DNA of 12,075 nucleotides, taken from the NCBI GenBank assembly GCA_946482335.1, contig CAMLRG010000160.1, positions 1 to 12,075 on the forward strand. The letters run 5' to 3'. Within the stretch, counting starts at the first letter, position 1; every line of letters starts with the position of its first letter. The stretch is from an uncultured Duganella sp. Lineage in GTDB: Bacteria > Pseudomonadota > Gammaproteobacteria > Burkholderiales > Burkholderiaceae. Below the pieces are notes generated by a model, which did not search any database, had not been told where the DNA came from, and worked only from the letters and a program-made list of their open reading frames with translations. Positions 1-7,758 of this stretch are shown here, in pieces. A program made the position numbers and the translations under genes.

Positions 1-7
1 TGACCCC
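1..7. repeat. Probable edge of a GGGGTC-N-GACCCC element after lpxB
   Basis: The first seven bases, TGACCCC, equal the end of the element seen at 10571-10576 plus one C, and sit in the expected place, six bases beyond the lpxB stop codon. With only seven bases in view this is a suggestion, not a demonstration. Confidence 0.35.
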
Positions 8-13
8 GACTTT

Positions 14-1168
14 CTATCGGTTGATCACTTTCAGCACGGCGGCGGCGCCTTCCTGGGCGCTGTTGCGCAGCAGGCTGTGGTGCATGTCGGTGAAGCGCTG
101 GACCAGCCGCAGGCGGTGCGGCGCGTCGCTCAGCTGCTGCCACATGGCGTCGGCCAGGGTTTCGGCGGTGGCGGCGTTCTGCAGCATTTCCGGCACCAGG
201 AATTCGCGCGCCAGGATGTTCGGCAGCCCGATCCACGGCTGGTACCCCATATGTCTCATGATATGCCAGGATGCGGCCATCATCTTGTAGGCGATGACCA
301 TCGGTTTCTTGAACAGGGCCACTTCCAGCGAGGCGGTGCCGGATGCCACCAGCACGGCATCGGCGGCGCAGATGGCGGTGTGCGACTGGCCGTCCAGCAG
401 CATCAGCTCGACGTCCTGCAGCCCGGCTTGCGCCACCAGGTCCTGGAAATACTTGCGCTGCCTGTCGCCGGCCATCGGCACCACGAAGCGCAAGGTGCGG
501 TCGCGCTGCAGCAGCAGCTTGCAGGCGCCGATGAAGGCGGCAGTGTTGTATTTGAGCTCGGCCATGCGGCTGCCCGGCATCACGCACACCACATTGGCGT
601 CTTCGGCCAGGCCCAGCTGGCGGCGCGCGGCCGCTTCGTCGGGCTGGACCGGGATCACCTCGGCCAGCGGGTGGCCGACATAGGTCACCGGCACGCCGGC
701 TGCCTGGTAGATCGCTTCCTCGAAGGGGAAAATCACCAGCATGTGCGAGACCGACTTGATGATCTTCTTGATGCGGCCGCCGCGCCAGGCCCAGATCTGC
801 GGGCCGATGTAATGGATGGTGGGGATGCCGGCGGCGCGCAACTGCGCTTCCAGGCCCAGGTTGAAGCCCGGGTAGTCGGCGCCGATGAAGCAGGCCGGCC
901 GTTCGGCCAGCAGCTCGTCGCGCAGCGTGTCCTGGATGCCTTTCAGCTCGCGGTAGCGGGGAATGATCTCGAACAGGCCGCGCACCGTCATCTTCTCCAG
1001 CGGCCAGTGCGACTCGAAGCCATGCGCCTGCATGGCCGGGCCGCCGATGCCGTGGAAGCGGGCGTCGGGCAGGTGCGGGCGCAGGCCGCCCAGCAGGCGG
1101 CCCGCCAGCAGGTCGCCGGACGGTTCGCCGGCCACCACCGCGATCGATACGTCAGCGGACGATGCCAC
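14..1168 (-). CDS. lpxB: Lipid-A-disaccharide synthase LpxB
   Basis: LpxB is the glycosyltransferase (family GT19) that joins UDP-2,3-diacylglucosamine to 2,3-diacylglucosamine-1-phosphate (lipid X), giving the tetra-acylated lipid A disaccharide at the inner face of the inner membrane. The 384-residue product matches the usual length (about 382 in E. coli). Visible motifs are AGEPSGD at 13-19, GADYPGFN at 96-103 with Asp98 at the known catalytic position, [10 protein letters not shown] at 120-129, FPFE at 147-150, YVGHPL at 163-168, and farther on MPGSR and SGTASLE, typical of the C-terminal nucleotide-sugar half. The start is GTG at 1168, and no better in-frame start was seen just upstream. 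It lies 17 bases inside the end of lpxA and has no clear Shine-Dalgarno sequence, so translation is probably coupled to lpxA. The stop is TAG, seven bases from a repeat remnant at the window edge. It appears to be the last gene of the block in this window; what follows is not visible. Confidence 0.97.
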   Translation of the reverse strand: MASSADVSIAVVAGEPSGDLLAGRLLGGLRPHLPDARFHGIGGPAMQAHGFESHWPLEKMTVRGLFEIIPRYRELKGIQDTLRDELLAERPACFIGADYPGFNLGLEAQLRAAGIPTIHYIGPQIWAWRGGRIKKIIKSVSHMLVIFPFEEAIYQAAGVPVTYVGHPLAEVIPVQPDEAAARRQLGLAEDANVVCVMPGSRMAELKYNTAAFIGACKLLLQRDRTLRFVVPMAGDRQRKYFQDLVAQAGLQDVELMLLDGQSHTAICAADAVLVASGTASLEVALFKKPMVIAYKMMAASWHIMRHMGYQPWIGLPNILAREFLVPEMLQNAATAETLADAMWQQLSDAPHRLRLVQRFTDMHHSLLRNSAQEGAAAVLKVINR

Positions 1169-1943
1169 GGGTGGTCGTATCGAGGAATTCGCGCATGGCG
1201 CGCGCGTGCACGGCGTCGGCTTCCGGCAGCTCCGCTTCGGCGGCGATCATGGCCGCCTTGGCTTCTTCCAGCGTCAGGCCGGAACGGTACAGCAGTTTGT
1301 AGGCGTTGCGGATGGCGTTGATCTGCTCGCGCGTGAAGCCGCGGCGCTTCAAGCCTTCGATATTGACGCCATGGGCGGCGGCCGGGTTGCCGTTCAGCAG
1401 CACGAACGGCGGCACGTCCTGGGTCAGGCTGGTGCTCATGCCGACAAAGGCGTGGGCGCCGATCTTGCAGAACTGGTGCACGTTGGCGAAGCCGGACATG
1501 ATCACCCAGTCGCCGATCTCGACGTGGCCGGCCATCTGGGCGTTGTTGGAGAAGATGGTATTGTTGCCGACCACGCAGTCGTGCGCCAGGTGCACGTAGG
1601 CCGAGATCCAGTTGTTGTTGCCCAGCTTCGTCACACCCTTGTCCTGCACCGTGCCGAGGTTGAAGGTGCAGAATTCGCGGATGGTGTTGCCGTCGCCGAT
1701 TTCCAGGCGGGTCGGCTCGCCGTTCCACTTCTTGTCCTGCGGCGCGGCGCCAATGGAGGAAAACTGGAAGAACTTGTTGTCCTTGCCGATCGTGGTATGG
1801 CCCTCGATCACCACGTGCGGGCCCACCACGGTGTTCTCGCCAATCACCACGTTCGGGCCAATGATCGTGTAAGGGCCGATCTCGACGCCCGCCGCCAGTT
1901 CGGCCTTGGGATCGACGATCGCCGTTGGGTGGATGCTTGCCAT
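1152..1943 (-). CDS. lpxA: UDP-N-acetylglucosamine O-acyltransferase LpxA
   Basis: LpxA carries out the first step of lipid A synthesis: transfer of a 3-hydroxyacyl chain from acyl-carrier protein to the 3-OH of UDP-GlcNAc, in the cytosol, as a trimeric left-handed beta-helix. The 263-residue product (E. coli 262) shows hexapeptide repeats from about residue 2 to 185 and a helical C-terminal region with [10 protein letters not shown] at 194-203. His118 and His121 (in HLAHDC), His140 and His156 (in VHQFC) match the functional E. coli residues His122, His125, His144 and His160 without gaps. Met169 stands where E. coli has Gly173, the acyl-chain ruler, which predicts a preference for C10 chains. 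The frame stays open ten codons upstream to 1973, but the ATG at 1943 is chosen because the family begins MxxIHPTAIV and a GGAG lies eight bases before it. It follows the fabZ stop by five bases and overlaps lpxB by 17. Confidence 0.97.
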   Translation of the reverse strand: MASIHPTAIVDPKAELAAGVEIGPYTIIGPNVVIGENTVVGPHVVIEGHTTIGKDNKFFQFSSIGAAPQDKKWNGEPTRLEIGDGNTIREFCTFNLGTVQDKGVTKLGNNNWISAYVHLAHDCVVGNNTIFSNNAQMAGHVEIGDWVIMSGFANVHQFCKIGAHAFVGMSTSLTQDVPPFVLLNGNPAAAHGVNIEGLKRRGFTREQINAIRNAYKLLYRSGLTLEEAKAAMIAAEAELPEADAVHARAMREFLDTTTRGIVR

Positions 1944-1948
1944 GCCTG

Positions 1949-2410
1949 TTACTCCACGGAGCGGATGGTGCACATCAGCTCAGCTTCCAGGGCCACCTGG
2001 CCGTCGACCGAGCCGACCGCCTTGTATTTCCAGATGCCGCGCGCATTGCGCAGGATTTCCACGTCCATCTTCAACTGGTCGCCAGGCCCGACCGGGCGCT
2101 TGAAGCGCGCATTGTCGATGCCCACGAAGTACACCACCGAATTCTCGTCCGGCTTGAGGCCGATGGACTTGAACGACAACAGGGCCGCGGTCTGCGCCAT
2201 CGCCTCGATCATCAGCACGCCCGGCATGACCGGCTTGTGCGGGAAGTGACCGTTGAAGAATTCTTCGTTCACGGAGACGTTCTTGATGGCGGTGATGGAC
2301 TTGTTTTCTTCGTAGCTGAGCACACGGTCAACCAGCAGCATCGGGTAGCGGTGCGGCAGGTAGGCCTTGATCTCGCAGATGTCCATCGTCTTGTTTTCGG
2401 TAGTGGTCAT
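1949..2410 (-). CDS. fabZ: 3-hydroxyacyl-ACP dehydratase FabZ
   Basis: FabZ dehydrates 3-hydroxyacyl-ACP to trans-2-enoyl-ACP in type II fatty acid elongation, in the cytosol, with a hot-dog fold. The product is 153 residues (E. coli 151). [13 protein letters not shown] at 18-30 is the family N-terminal signature, and [19 protein letters not shown] starting at residue 55 holds the catalytic His55 and Glu69 (E. coli His54 and Glu68). The ATG at 2410 shares the sequence ATGA with the lpxD stop, a four-base overlap that suggests translational coupling. An in-frame Met9 (MDICEIK) is a possible alternative start. By family knowledge its substrate, 3-hydroxyacyl-ACP, is also the acyl donor for LpxA and LpxD, so its place between their genes links phospholipid and LPS supply. 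Confidence 0.97.
   Translation of the reverse strand: MTTTENKTMDICEIKAYLPHRYPMLLVDRVLSYEENKSITAIKNVSVNEEFFNGHFPHKPVMPGVLMIEAMAQTAALLSFKSIGLKPDENSVVYFVGIDNARFKRPVGPGDQLKMDVEILRNARGIWKYKAVGSVDGQVALEAELMCTIRSVE
1952..1955 (-). promoter_or_regulatory. Ribosome binding site of lpxA
   Basis: GGAG on the minus strand, eight bases before the ATG at 1943 and just inside the end of fabZ. It decides between this start and the longer frame that begins at 1973. Confidence 0.75.
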
Positions 2411-3462
2411 GATTCGTCGTTTTCGATTTTCGTTTTAATGGTTTTTTCCAGCGTGCGCATTTTATCGCGCATCGTCGGCAGGTTCCTTACGATCGCCGCC
2501 GACTTTTCCCAGTCGCTGTTCTTGGCCAAGGGGTAGAAGCCGGTGTACTGGCCAGGTTCGGAAATCGAACGCGACACCAGGCTGCCCGAGGAAATGTGCA
2601 CATTATCGGCGATCGTCAGGTGGCCGAGGATCATCGCCGCACCGCCGAAGGTGCAGTGCTTGCCGATGGTCGCGCTGCCGGCCACGCCGACGCAGCCGGC
2701 CATGGCGGTGTGGGCGCCGATCACGCAGTTGTGGCCGATCTGTATCTGGTTGTCCAGCTTGACGCCGTCTTCGATGATGGTGTCGGCCAGGGCGCCGCGG
2801 TCCACCGTGGTATTGGCGCCGATGTCGACGTCGTCGCCGATCACCACGCGGCCCACCTGCGGGATGCGCACGTACACGCCGCCGTCGTTGGCAAAGCCGA
2901 AGCCGTCGGTGCCGATCACGGCGCCCGAGTGGACGATGCCGCGCTTGCCGATCACGCACCTGGCGTGGAAGGTCACATTGGCGAAGAAATGCGTGCCCTC
3001 GCCCACCTGCGCGTCGCGGCCGACATAGCAGCCGGCATCGAGCACCGCGCCGGCGCCGATCACGGCGCCCGCCTCCACCACCACTTTCGGTCCCACATGG
3101 GCCGAGGCATCGACCGTGGCGGCCGGGTCGACATAGGCGGTCGGGTGCACGCCGGCCGGGCGCACGTAAGCCGTCTGCGCTTCAAACAGTTGCGCGGCGC
3201 GGGCAAAGTACACATAAGGGTTTTTGACGACGATGCGCGCGCCGCGGTAGGTCTGCGCCACGGTGGTATCGTCGTTGGCACTGACAATCAGGGCTGCCGC
3301 CTGGCTTTGCCCCGCTTGCGCGCGGAATTTGCTGTTACTGAGGAAGCTGATATGCGAAGCGCCTGCATCGGTCAACGGCGCGATCCCGGCAACGAAAAGT
3401 TCCGGGTCCCCCACCAGTTGGCCGCCCAGGCGTTCGACCAGTTCTCCTAGTCGAAGGCCCAT
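2407..3462 (-). CDS. lpxD: UDP-3-O-(3-hydroxyacyl)glucosamine N-acyltransferase LpxD
   Basis: LpxD adds the second 3-hydroxyacyl chain, to the 2-amino group of UDP-3-O-acylglucosamine, the third step of lipid A synthesis. The 351-residue product (E. coli 341) has the three expected parts: an N-terminal uridine-binding domain (about 1-100, with SFLSNSKF at 39-46 and a [10 protein letters not shown] segment at 80-89), a left-handed beta-helix of hexapeptide repeats (about 104-300), and a charged C-terminal helix (about 316-348). His244 in [11 protein letters not shown] matches the catalytic His239 of E. coli. GTDGFGFA at 184-191 and NTTVDRGA at 217-224 are family motifs. The ATG at 3462 is 19 bases after the skp stop, with only a weak GGA seven bases before it. 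The TGA stop overlaps the fabZ start. Another hexapeptide acyltransferase is unlikely given the full three-domain layout. Confidence 0.97.
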   Translation of the reverse strand: MGLRLGELVERLGGQLVGDPELFVAGIAPLTDAGASHISFLSNSKFRAQAGQSQAAALIVSANDDTTVAQTYRGARIVVKNPYVYFARAAQLFEAQTAYVRPAGVHPTAYVDPAATVDASAHVGPKVVVEAGAVIGAGAVLDAGCYVGRDAQVGEGTHFFANVTFHARCVIGKRGIVHSGAVIGTDGFGFANDGGVYVRIPQVGRVVIGDDVDIGANTTVDRGALADTIIEDGVKLDNQIQIGHNCVIGAHTAMAGCVGVAGSATIGKHCTFGGAAMILGHLTIADNVHISSGSLVSRSISEPGQYTGFYPLAKNSDWEKSAAIVRNLPTMRDKMRTLEKTIKTKIENDES

Positions 3463-3481
3463 CTGTAATCCAATCTATCTG

Positions 3482-3994
3482 TTATTTGTCCAGCGCTTCC
3501 AGCACCTTGCTGGTGATGTCGATGCGCGGGCTGGCCCACACGGCGTCCTGCAGGACGATGTCGTAGCCTTCGGTCGTCGCCAGCTGCTTGATGATCTTCG
3601 TCGCCTTGTCGGCGATCGCAGCACGCTCCTCGTTGGTGCGCTGGTTCAAATCTTCGCGGAATTCGCGCTGGCGGCGCTGGAAGTTCAGGTCGGCCTCGTA
3701 GGCTTCGCGCTGCAGCTTGCTGCGCTCGGGTTCGGCCTTGGTCGCCCCTTCCTTTTCCCATTTCTCGGCCGCCGCCTTGGAGCGCGCGGCCAGTTCCTGC
3801 AGGGCTTTCTCGCGGCCGGAGAATTCTTCGCGCAGCTTCTGGTCAGCCAGCTTGGCCAGCTTCGATTCGTTGTAGATGCGCTCGGCGCTCAGCCAGGCAA
3901 TCCGCGAGGACTGCGCCTGCGCCTGCGCCGTGGCCAGGATGCCCAGCGCCAGTACGGCAGCCATTTTGCCCAGGGTAGCGGTTGCAGTCTTCAA
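3482..3994 (-). CDS. skp: Periplasmic chaperone Skp (OmpH family)
   Basis: Skp is a trimeric periplasmic holdase that carries unfolded outer-membrane proteins from the Sec translocon to BamA. The chosen start is TTG at 3994, giving 170 residues (E. coli Skp 161). It begins MKTATATLGK, followed by a hydrophobic core (MAAVLALGILATAQA, about 11-25) and a likely signal peptidase cleavage at an AQA site near residues 25-28. The mature part opens with RIAWLSAERIYNES, then a long charged helical stretch (about 45-130) forms the coiled-coil tentacle, and a C-terminal segment with GYDIVLQDAVWASPRIDIT completes the OmpH fold. A GGAG seven bases before the TTG supports this start. The frame remains open to 4084, but that extension would overlap bamA and precede the signal peptide with a polar segment, so it is rejected. 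Met11 at 3964 would leave a shorter signal peptide. The gene lies 43 bases after bamA, its functional partner. Confidence 0.93.
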   Translation of the reverse strand: MKTATATLGKMAAVLALGILATAQAQAQSSRIAWLSAERIYNESKLAKLADQKLREEFSGREKALQELAARSKAAAEKWEKEGATKAEPERSKLQREAYEADLNFQRRQREFREDLNQRTNEERAAIADKATKIIKQLATTEGYDIVLQDAVWASPRIDITSKVLEALDK

Positions 3995-4001
3995 CTTGAT
4001 T

Positions 4002-4005
4002 CTCC
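4002..4005 (-). promoter_or_regulatory. Ribosome binding site of skp
   Basis: GGAG on the minus strand, seven bases before a TTG codon at 3994. Its position, together with the signal peptide that starts immediately after the TTG, is the main reason for choosing this unusual start codon over the upstream ATG at 4084 or the internal ATG at 3964. Confidence 0.75.
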
Positions 4006-4037
4006 GTTCAAAAACATTGCCTTGATGCACTAAAACC

Positions 4038-6371
4038 TTAGAACCCGGTCCCCATCTGGAACTGGAAGCGTTCCAGGCGGTCACCCAGCTTGTCGTTCAG
4101 AGGCAAAGCATAACTCAACTTCAACGGACCGACCGGAGAAATCCAGCTCAAGCCCAGGCCGGCCGAGAAGCGCAGCTCGGACAGGCGCATCTTCTGCTTT
4201 TCCGCATACACCTGGCCGCCATCGAGGAAGCCGAACCAGCGCAGCGAACGGTCCTGGCCCTGGCCCGGGAATGGCAGCTGCAGTTCGGCGTTACCGATCA
4301 GGCGCGAGGCGCCGCCCAGCGAGTCGCCGTAGCGCGGGTCGACCACGCCCAGCGAGGAGCTCTGGTAGCCGCGCACCGAACCGATGCCGCCGGCGTAGAA
4401 GTTCTTGAACACGGGGTAGCTCTTGCCGCCGAAGCCGCGGCCGTAATCGAACTCGCCCTTCAGCGCCAGGGTGATCTTGTTGGTGATCGGCTTGTACCAC
4501 TGGGTTTCGTACACGGCGCGCCAGTACTTCGATTCGCCGATGGCATCCAGTTCCAGGTTAATGCGCTGCATGAAGCCCAGGGTCGGCGTCATGGCCGAGT
4601 CGCGGCTGTCGCGCGCCCAGGCCGCCGTCAGCGGCACCGAATAGGCGTTGACCGAGCCGACGCCGGTGGCCGGGCCGCCCAGGTCGCGCACGTACTGCTT
4701 GAAGTAGGTCGGCGACGATTCGTCGGTTTCCACGTTCGAGCGCTCCAGGCCGACACCGAAGAACACGGTGTCCTGTTCCGAGAACGGCACGCCGAAGCTG
4801 ATGCGGCCGCCGGTCTGCTTGATGGTGTACAGGCCGGTGTTGACCGCTGGCGGGCGGAAGGTACGCAGGTACAGTTCGTAGCTGCGCGACACGCCGTCCG
4901 GGGTCAGGTAAGGGTTGGTGTGCGAGAAGGCGATGGTACGGCTGTACTTCGAGGTATTCAGTTCCAGGCCCACGGTATTGCCCGAACCGGCAAAGTTGGC
5001 TTGCTGGATCGCGGCGTTGAAGGTGAACTTCTCGGCCTGCGAGAACGCGCCGCCGATCTGGAAGTTGCCGGTCGGGCGCTCGACCACGGTCAGGTTGATG
5101 TCCACCTGGTCGGAGGTGCCCTGCGCTTCCGGCGTATCGACGGTGACGTCCTTGAAGTAGCCGGTGCGGTCGACACGGTCGCGCGAAGCCTTGATCTTGG
5201 CGGCGTCGTACCAGCTCGACTCGAACTGGCGGAATTCGCGGCGGATCACTTCGTCGCGGGTGGTGGTGTTGCCCGAGATATTGATATGGCGCACATAGGC
5301 GCGCTTGCCCGGGTCGATGAAGAAGGTGAAGGCCACTTCGCGCTTCTGCTGGTCGATTTCCGGGTTGGCGTTCACGTTGGCGAAGGCGAAGCCGAAGGTG
5401 CCCAGGCGGTCGGTGATCAGCTTGTTGGTGGCGGTCAGCAGCTTGCCGGAGTACAGCTTGCCCTTCTGCAGCAGCACCAGCTGGCGCAATTCGTCCTCGC
5501 GGCCGAACATTTCGCCTTCGAACTTGATGTCGGAGACGGTGTATTTCTCGCCTTCGGTGATATTGATGGTGATGTAGATGTCCTTCTTGTCCGGGGTGAT
5601 CGACACCTGGGTGGAATCCACGTTCATCTCGATATAGCCCTGGTCCAGGTAGAAGGATTTCAGGGCCTCGATATCGCCATTCAGCTTGGTCTTGGAATAC
5701 TGGTCGGACTTGGTATACCAGCTGAACCAGCCGCCGGTATTCAGCGCGATCTGCTCTTTCAGCTCCTTGTCGCTGAAAGCCTTGTTGCCGACGATGTTGA
5801 TCTGCTTGATGCGCGCCACGTCGCCTTCGTCGACGTCGAAGTCGATGCTGACGCGGTTGCGCTCCATCGGCGTCACGGTGGTGGTGATCTTCACGCCATA
5901 CAGGCCGCGCGACAGGTACTGGCGCTTCAATTCCTGCTCGGCGCGGTCTACCGACGCCTTGTCGAAGGTCTTGGCTTCGCCCACGCCGATATCCTTCAGC
6001 GCCTTGACCAGCATGTCCTTCTCGAATTCGTGGGTGCCCTTGAAGTCCACCTTGGCGATGGCCGGGCGTTCTTCCACGATTACCACCAGCACGTTGCCGT
6101 CGCGCTCCAGTTTCACATCCTTGAAGATGCCGGTCGCGTACAGGGCCTTGATGGTGGCTACGGATTTGTCTTCACTGAAGGTTTCGCCCACGCGCACCGG
6201 CAGGTAGCTGAACACGGTACCGGCTTCGGTACGCTGGATGCCTTCGACGCGGATATCCTTGACGACGAACGACTCGGCGGCCATTGCGCTGCCGGAGCAG
6301 ATTGCCAGGACGGCTGCGCCTACCAGGGTGCGGCGGAATTGAGGGACGATACGATCAGTGTGTAATTTCAT
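4038..6371 (-). CDS. bamA: Outer membrane protein assembly factor BamA
   Basis: BamA is the Omp85-family core of the BAM complex, which folds and inserts beta-barrel proteins into the outer membrane. From the ATG at 6371 the product is 777 residues. A signal peptide (about 1-31, cleavage near AMA-AE) is followed by five POTRA domains (about 32-430; the first begins FVVKDIRVEGIQRTEAGTV) and a 16-strand barrel (about 431-777). The barrel holds VRGYQ at 666-670, the conserved loop-6 motif of Omp85 proteins, and the protein ends in phenylalanine, as outer-membrane barrels do. The frame opens two codons earlier at a TTG (6377). The ATG, read MKLHTDR, is preferred, although neither start has a clear Shine-Dalgarno. 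It lies 17 bases after the rseP stop. The neighbouring rseP, skp and lpx genes fit a shared envelope role. TamA or another Omp85 is unlikely because there are five POTRAs. Confidence 0.97.
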   Translation of the reverse strand: MKLHTDRIVPQFRRTLVGAAVLAICSGSAMAAESFVVKDIRVEGIQRTEAGTVFSYLPVRVGETFSEDKSVATIKALYATGIFKDVKLERDGNVLVVIVEERPAIAKVDFKGTHEFEKDMLVKALKDIGVGEAKTFDKASVDRAEQELKRQYLSRGLYGVKITTTVTPMERNRVSIDFDVDEGDVARIKQINIVGNKAFSDKELKEQIALNTGGWFSWYTKSDQYSKTKLNGDIEALKSFYLDQGYIEMNVDSTQVSITPDKKDIYITINITEGEKYTVSDIKFEGEMFGREDELRQLVLLQKGKLYSGKLLTATNKLITDRLGTFGFAFANVNANPEIDQQKREVAFTFFIDPGKRAYVRHINISGNTTTRDEVIRREFRQFESSWYDAAKIKASRDRVDRTGYFKDVTVDTPEAQGTSDQVDINLTVVERPTGNFQIGGAFSQAEKFTFNAAIQQANFAGSGNTVGLELNTSKYSRTIAFSHTNPYLTPDGVSRSYELYLRTFRPPAVNTGLYTIKQTGGRISFGVPFSEQDTVFFGVGLERSNVETDESSPTYFKQYVRDLGGPATGVGSVNAYSVPLTAAWARDSRDSAMTPTLGFMQRINLELDAIGESKYWRAVYETQWYKPITNKITLALKGEFDYGRGFGGKSYPVFKNFYAGGIGSVRGYQSSSLGVVDPRYGDSLGGASRLIGNAELQLPFPGQGQDRSLRWFGFLDGGQVYAEKQKMRLSELRFSAGLGLSWISPVGPLKLSYALPLNDKLGDRLERFQFQMGTGF

Positions 6372-6388
6372 CGGCAAATCGAAAAAAA

Positions 6389-7753
6389 TTAAAGCAGCCG
6401 GGCCAGGTCATTGAATATCGCCAGCGCCATTAAAGACACCAGCAAACCCAGTCCAATACGCTGCGCCATTTCGCCAAAGCGCGCGGAAACGGGGCGCCCG
6501 GTCAAAACTTCCAGCGAATAATACAGCAAATGCCCCCCATCCAGAACAGGAATTGGCAGCAAATTCATAAGGCCCAGGCTCACGCTGATAAAGGCGACGA
6601 AGGCGATAAAAGGCTCGGCGCCCATTTTCGCCGTCTCCCCGGCATATTCGGCGATGGTCAGGGGGCCGGTAATATTCTTCAGCGAGACTTCGCCCACGAT
6701 CATGCGTCCCAGGATCTTGAAGGTCATCGAACAGATTTCCTTCACCTGGCGCACGGCCTTGGCGGTGGCGTCCAGCGGGCCATAATGCACCACCATCGTA
6801 TCAATGGCACCCACCAGTTCGGCTTTCATCTTACCGACTGTTACAAGACCTTTGCTGTTTGCCTGGCGGTCTTCCACCGCGTCGGGCACCAGGTCCAGCT
6901 CCAGGCGGCGGCCGTCGCGCTGCACGGTCACCACCAGCTTGCGGCCCGGGGAACGCAGGATCTCGTCGCGGAAGGAGCGCGCATCGTCGACCGCCTGGCC
7001 GTCCACGGCCACGATCACATCGCCCTTCATCATGCCGGCGCGGCGGGCGGCGCCGCCCTCCTCCATGCGGCCGATCACCGGGGGCGGACGCATCAGCTCC
7101 AGGCCGAGGGCGGCCGGGACATCGTCTTCCAGGCTGACGCGCGCGGCAGCGTCGGCCGGCAGGGTGGCGTGCACGTCGCCGTAGCCGGGCCGCTCGGCGA
7201 CCAGTTTCAAGCCTTCCTTGTGGATGGCGGACTGGATGACGGCCCAGCGCAGCTCGGACCAGCCTTGCACCGGCTCGCCGTTGACGCTCTTCACCAGGTC
7301 GCCCCGGTGCAGGCCGGCCGTGGCGGCGGCCGTGGCCGGCGCCGGCTCGGCGATGCGGGCGGTGGGCTCGCGCACGCCGGACATGTACAGGCCCGCATAC
7401 AGGGCGATGGCAAGCAGGAAGTTGGCCAAGGGGCCGGCGGCCACGATGGCGATGCGCTTCCAGACGTTCTGGCGGGTGAATTCGCGCGCCAGGTCGTGCG
7501 GCGGCAGGCCGCTGATGTCGGCCTCGCGGGCGTCGAGCATCTTGACGTAGCCGCCCAGCGGGATGGCGGAGACGGCCCATTCGGTCTGGTCGGGGCCGAA
7601 CTTGCGCATCCAGACGATGCGGCCCATGCCGACCGAGAAGCGCAACACCTTCACGCCGCACCAGCGCGCCACCAGGTAGTGCCCCAGCTCGTGGATGACG
7701 ATCAGGGAGCCGAGGCAGACGACCGTGGCGAGGATGGTGCGGAAGGCGTCCAT
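6389..7753 (-). CDS. rseP: Site-2 intramembrane zinc metalloprotease RseP
   Basis: RseP is an inner-membrane protease that makes the second, intramembrane cut in anti-sigma factor RseA, releasing sigma-E when outer-membrane proteins misfold, and it also clears signal-peptide remnants. The 454-residue product (E. coli 450) has the zinc motif HELGH at 21-25 within the first membrane segment (about 6-27), a second segment at about 101-124, two PDZ domains (about 130-205 and 222-300), and two C-terminal segments (about 381-400 and 433-448). NLLPIPVLDGGH at 397-408 supplies the third zinc ligand, Asp405. PLGGYVKM at 65-72 is also conserved. The ATG at 7753 follows the dxr stop by five bases and has no strong Shine-Dalgarno, so coupling is likely. 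The next gene, bamA, works in the process that RseP monitors. RseA is not encoded here, so the exact substrate in this organism is inferred from the family. Confidence 0.96.
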   Translation of the reverse strand: MDAFRTILATVVCLGSLIVIHELGHYLVARWCGVKVLRFSVGMGRIVWMRKFGPDQTEWAVSAIPLGGYVKMLDAREADISGLPPHDLAREFTRQNVWKRIAIVAAGPLANFLLAIALYAGLYMSGVREPTARIAEPAPATAAATAGLHRGDLVKSVNGEPVQGWSELRWAVIQSAIHKEGLKLVAERPGYGDVHATLPADAAARVSLEDDVPAALGLELMRPPPVIGRMEEGGAARRAGMMKGDVIVAVDGQAVDDARSFRDEILRSPGRKLVVTVQRDGRRLELDLVPDAVEDRQANSKGLVTVGKMKAELVGAIDTMVVHYGPLDATAKAVRQVKEICSMTFKILGRMIVGEVSLKNITGPLTIAEYAGETAKMGAEPFIAFVAFISVSLGLMNLLPIPVLDGGHLLYYSLEVLTGRPVSARFGEMAQRIGLGLLVSLMALAIFNDLARLL

Positions 7754-7758
7754 GGTTG

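Noticed and set aside
963..2249. Long plus-strand open frame (428 codons) opposite lpxB, lpxA and fabZ
   Set aside because: It is antisense to three clearly recognised genes, its translation has low-complexity His/Arg/Ala-rich composition and no family motif, and such frames are expected in high-GC DNA.
3380..3420. GAACTT motif inside lpxD, considered as a sigma-E -35 element
   Set aside because: No TCTGA-like -10 follows at 16-17 bases, and the motif is explained by the LpxD codons. Similar GAACTT matches within skp and bamA also lack a -10.
3995..4084. Longer skp frame starting at 4084
   Set aside because: It would overlap the end of bamA by 47 bases and put about 30 polar residues before a normal signal peptide; the TTG at 3994 has a good ribosome binding site.
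4920..6365. Plus-strand open frame of 481 codons opposite bamA
   Set aside because: It is a mirror of the BamA codon pattern, rich in Val, Asp, His and Leu with no recognisable domain; no ribosome binding site or promoter was noted.
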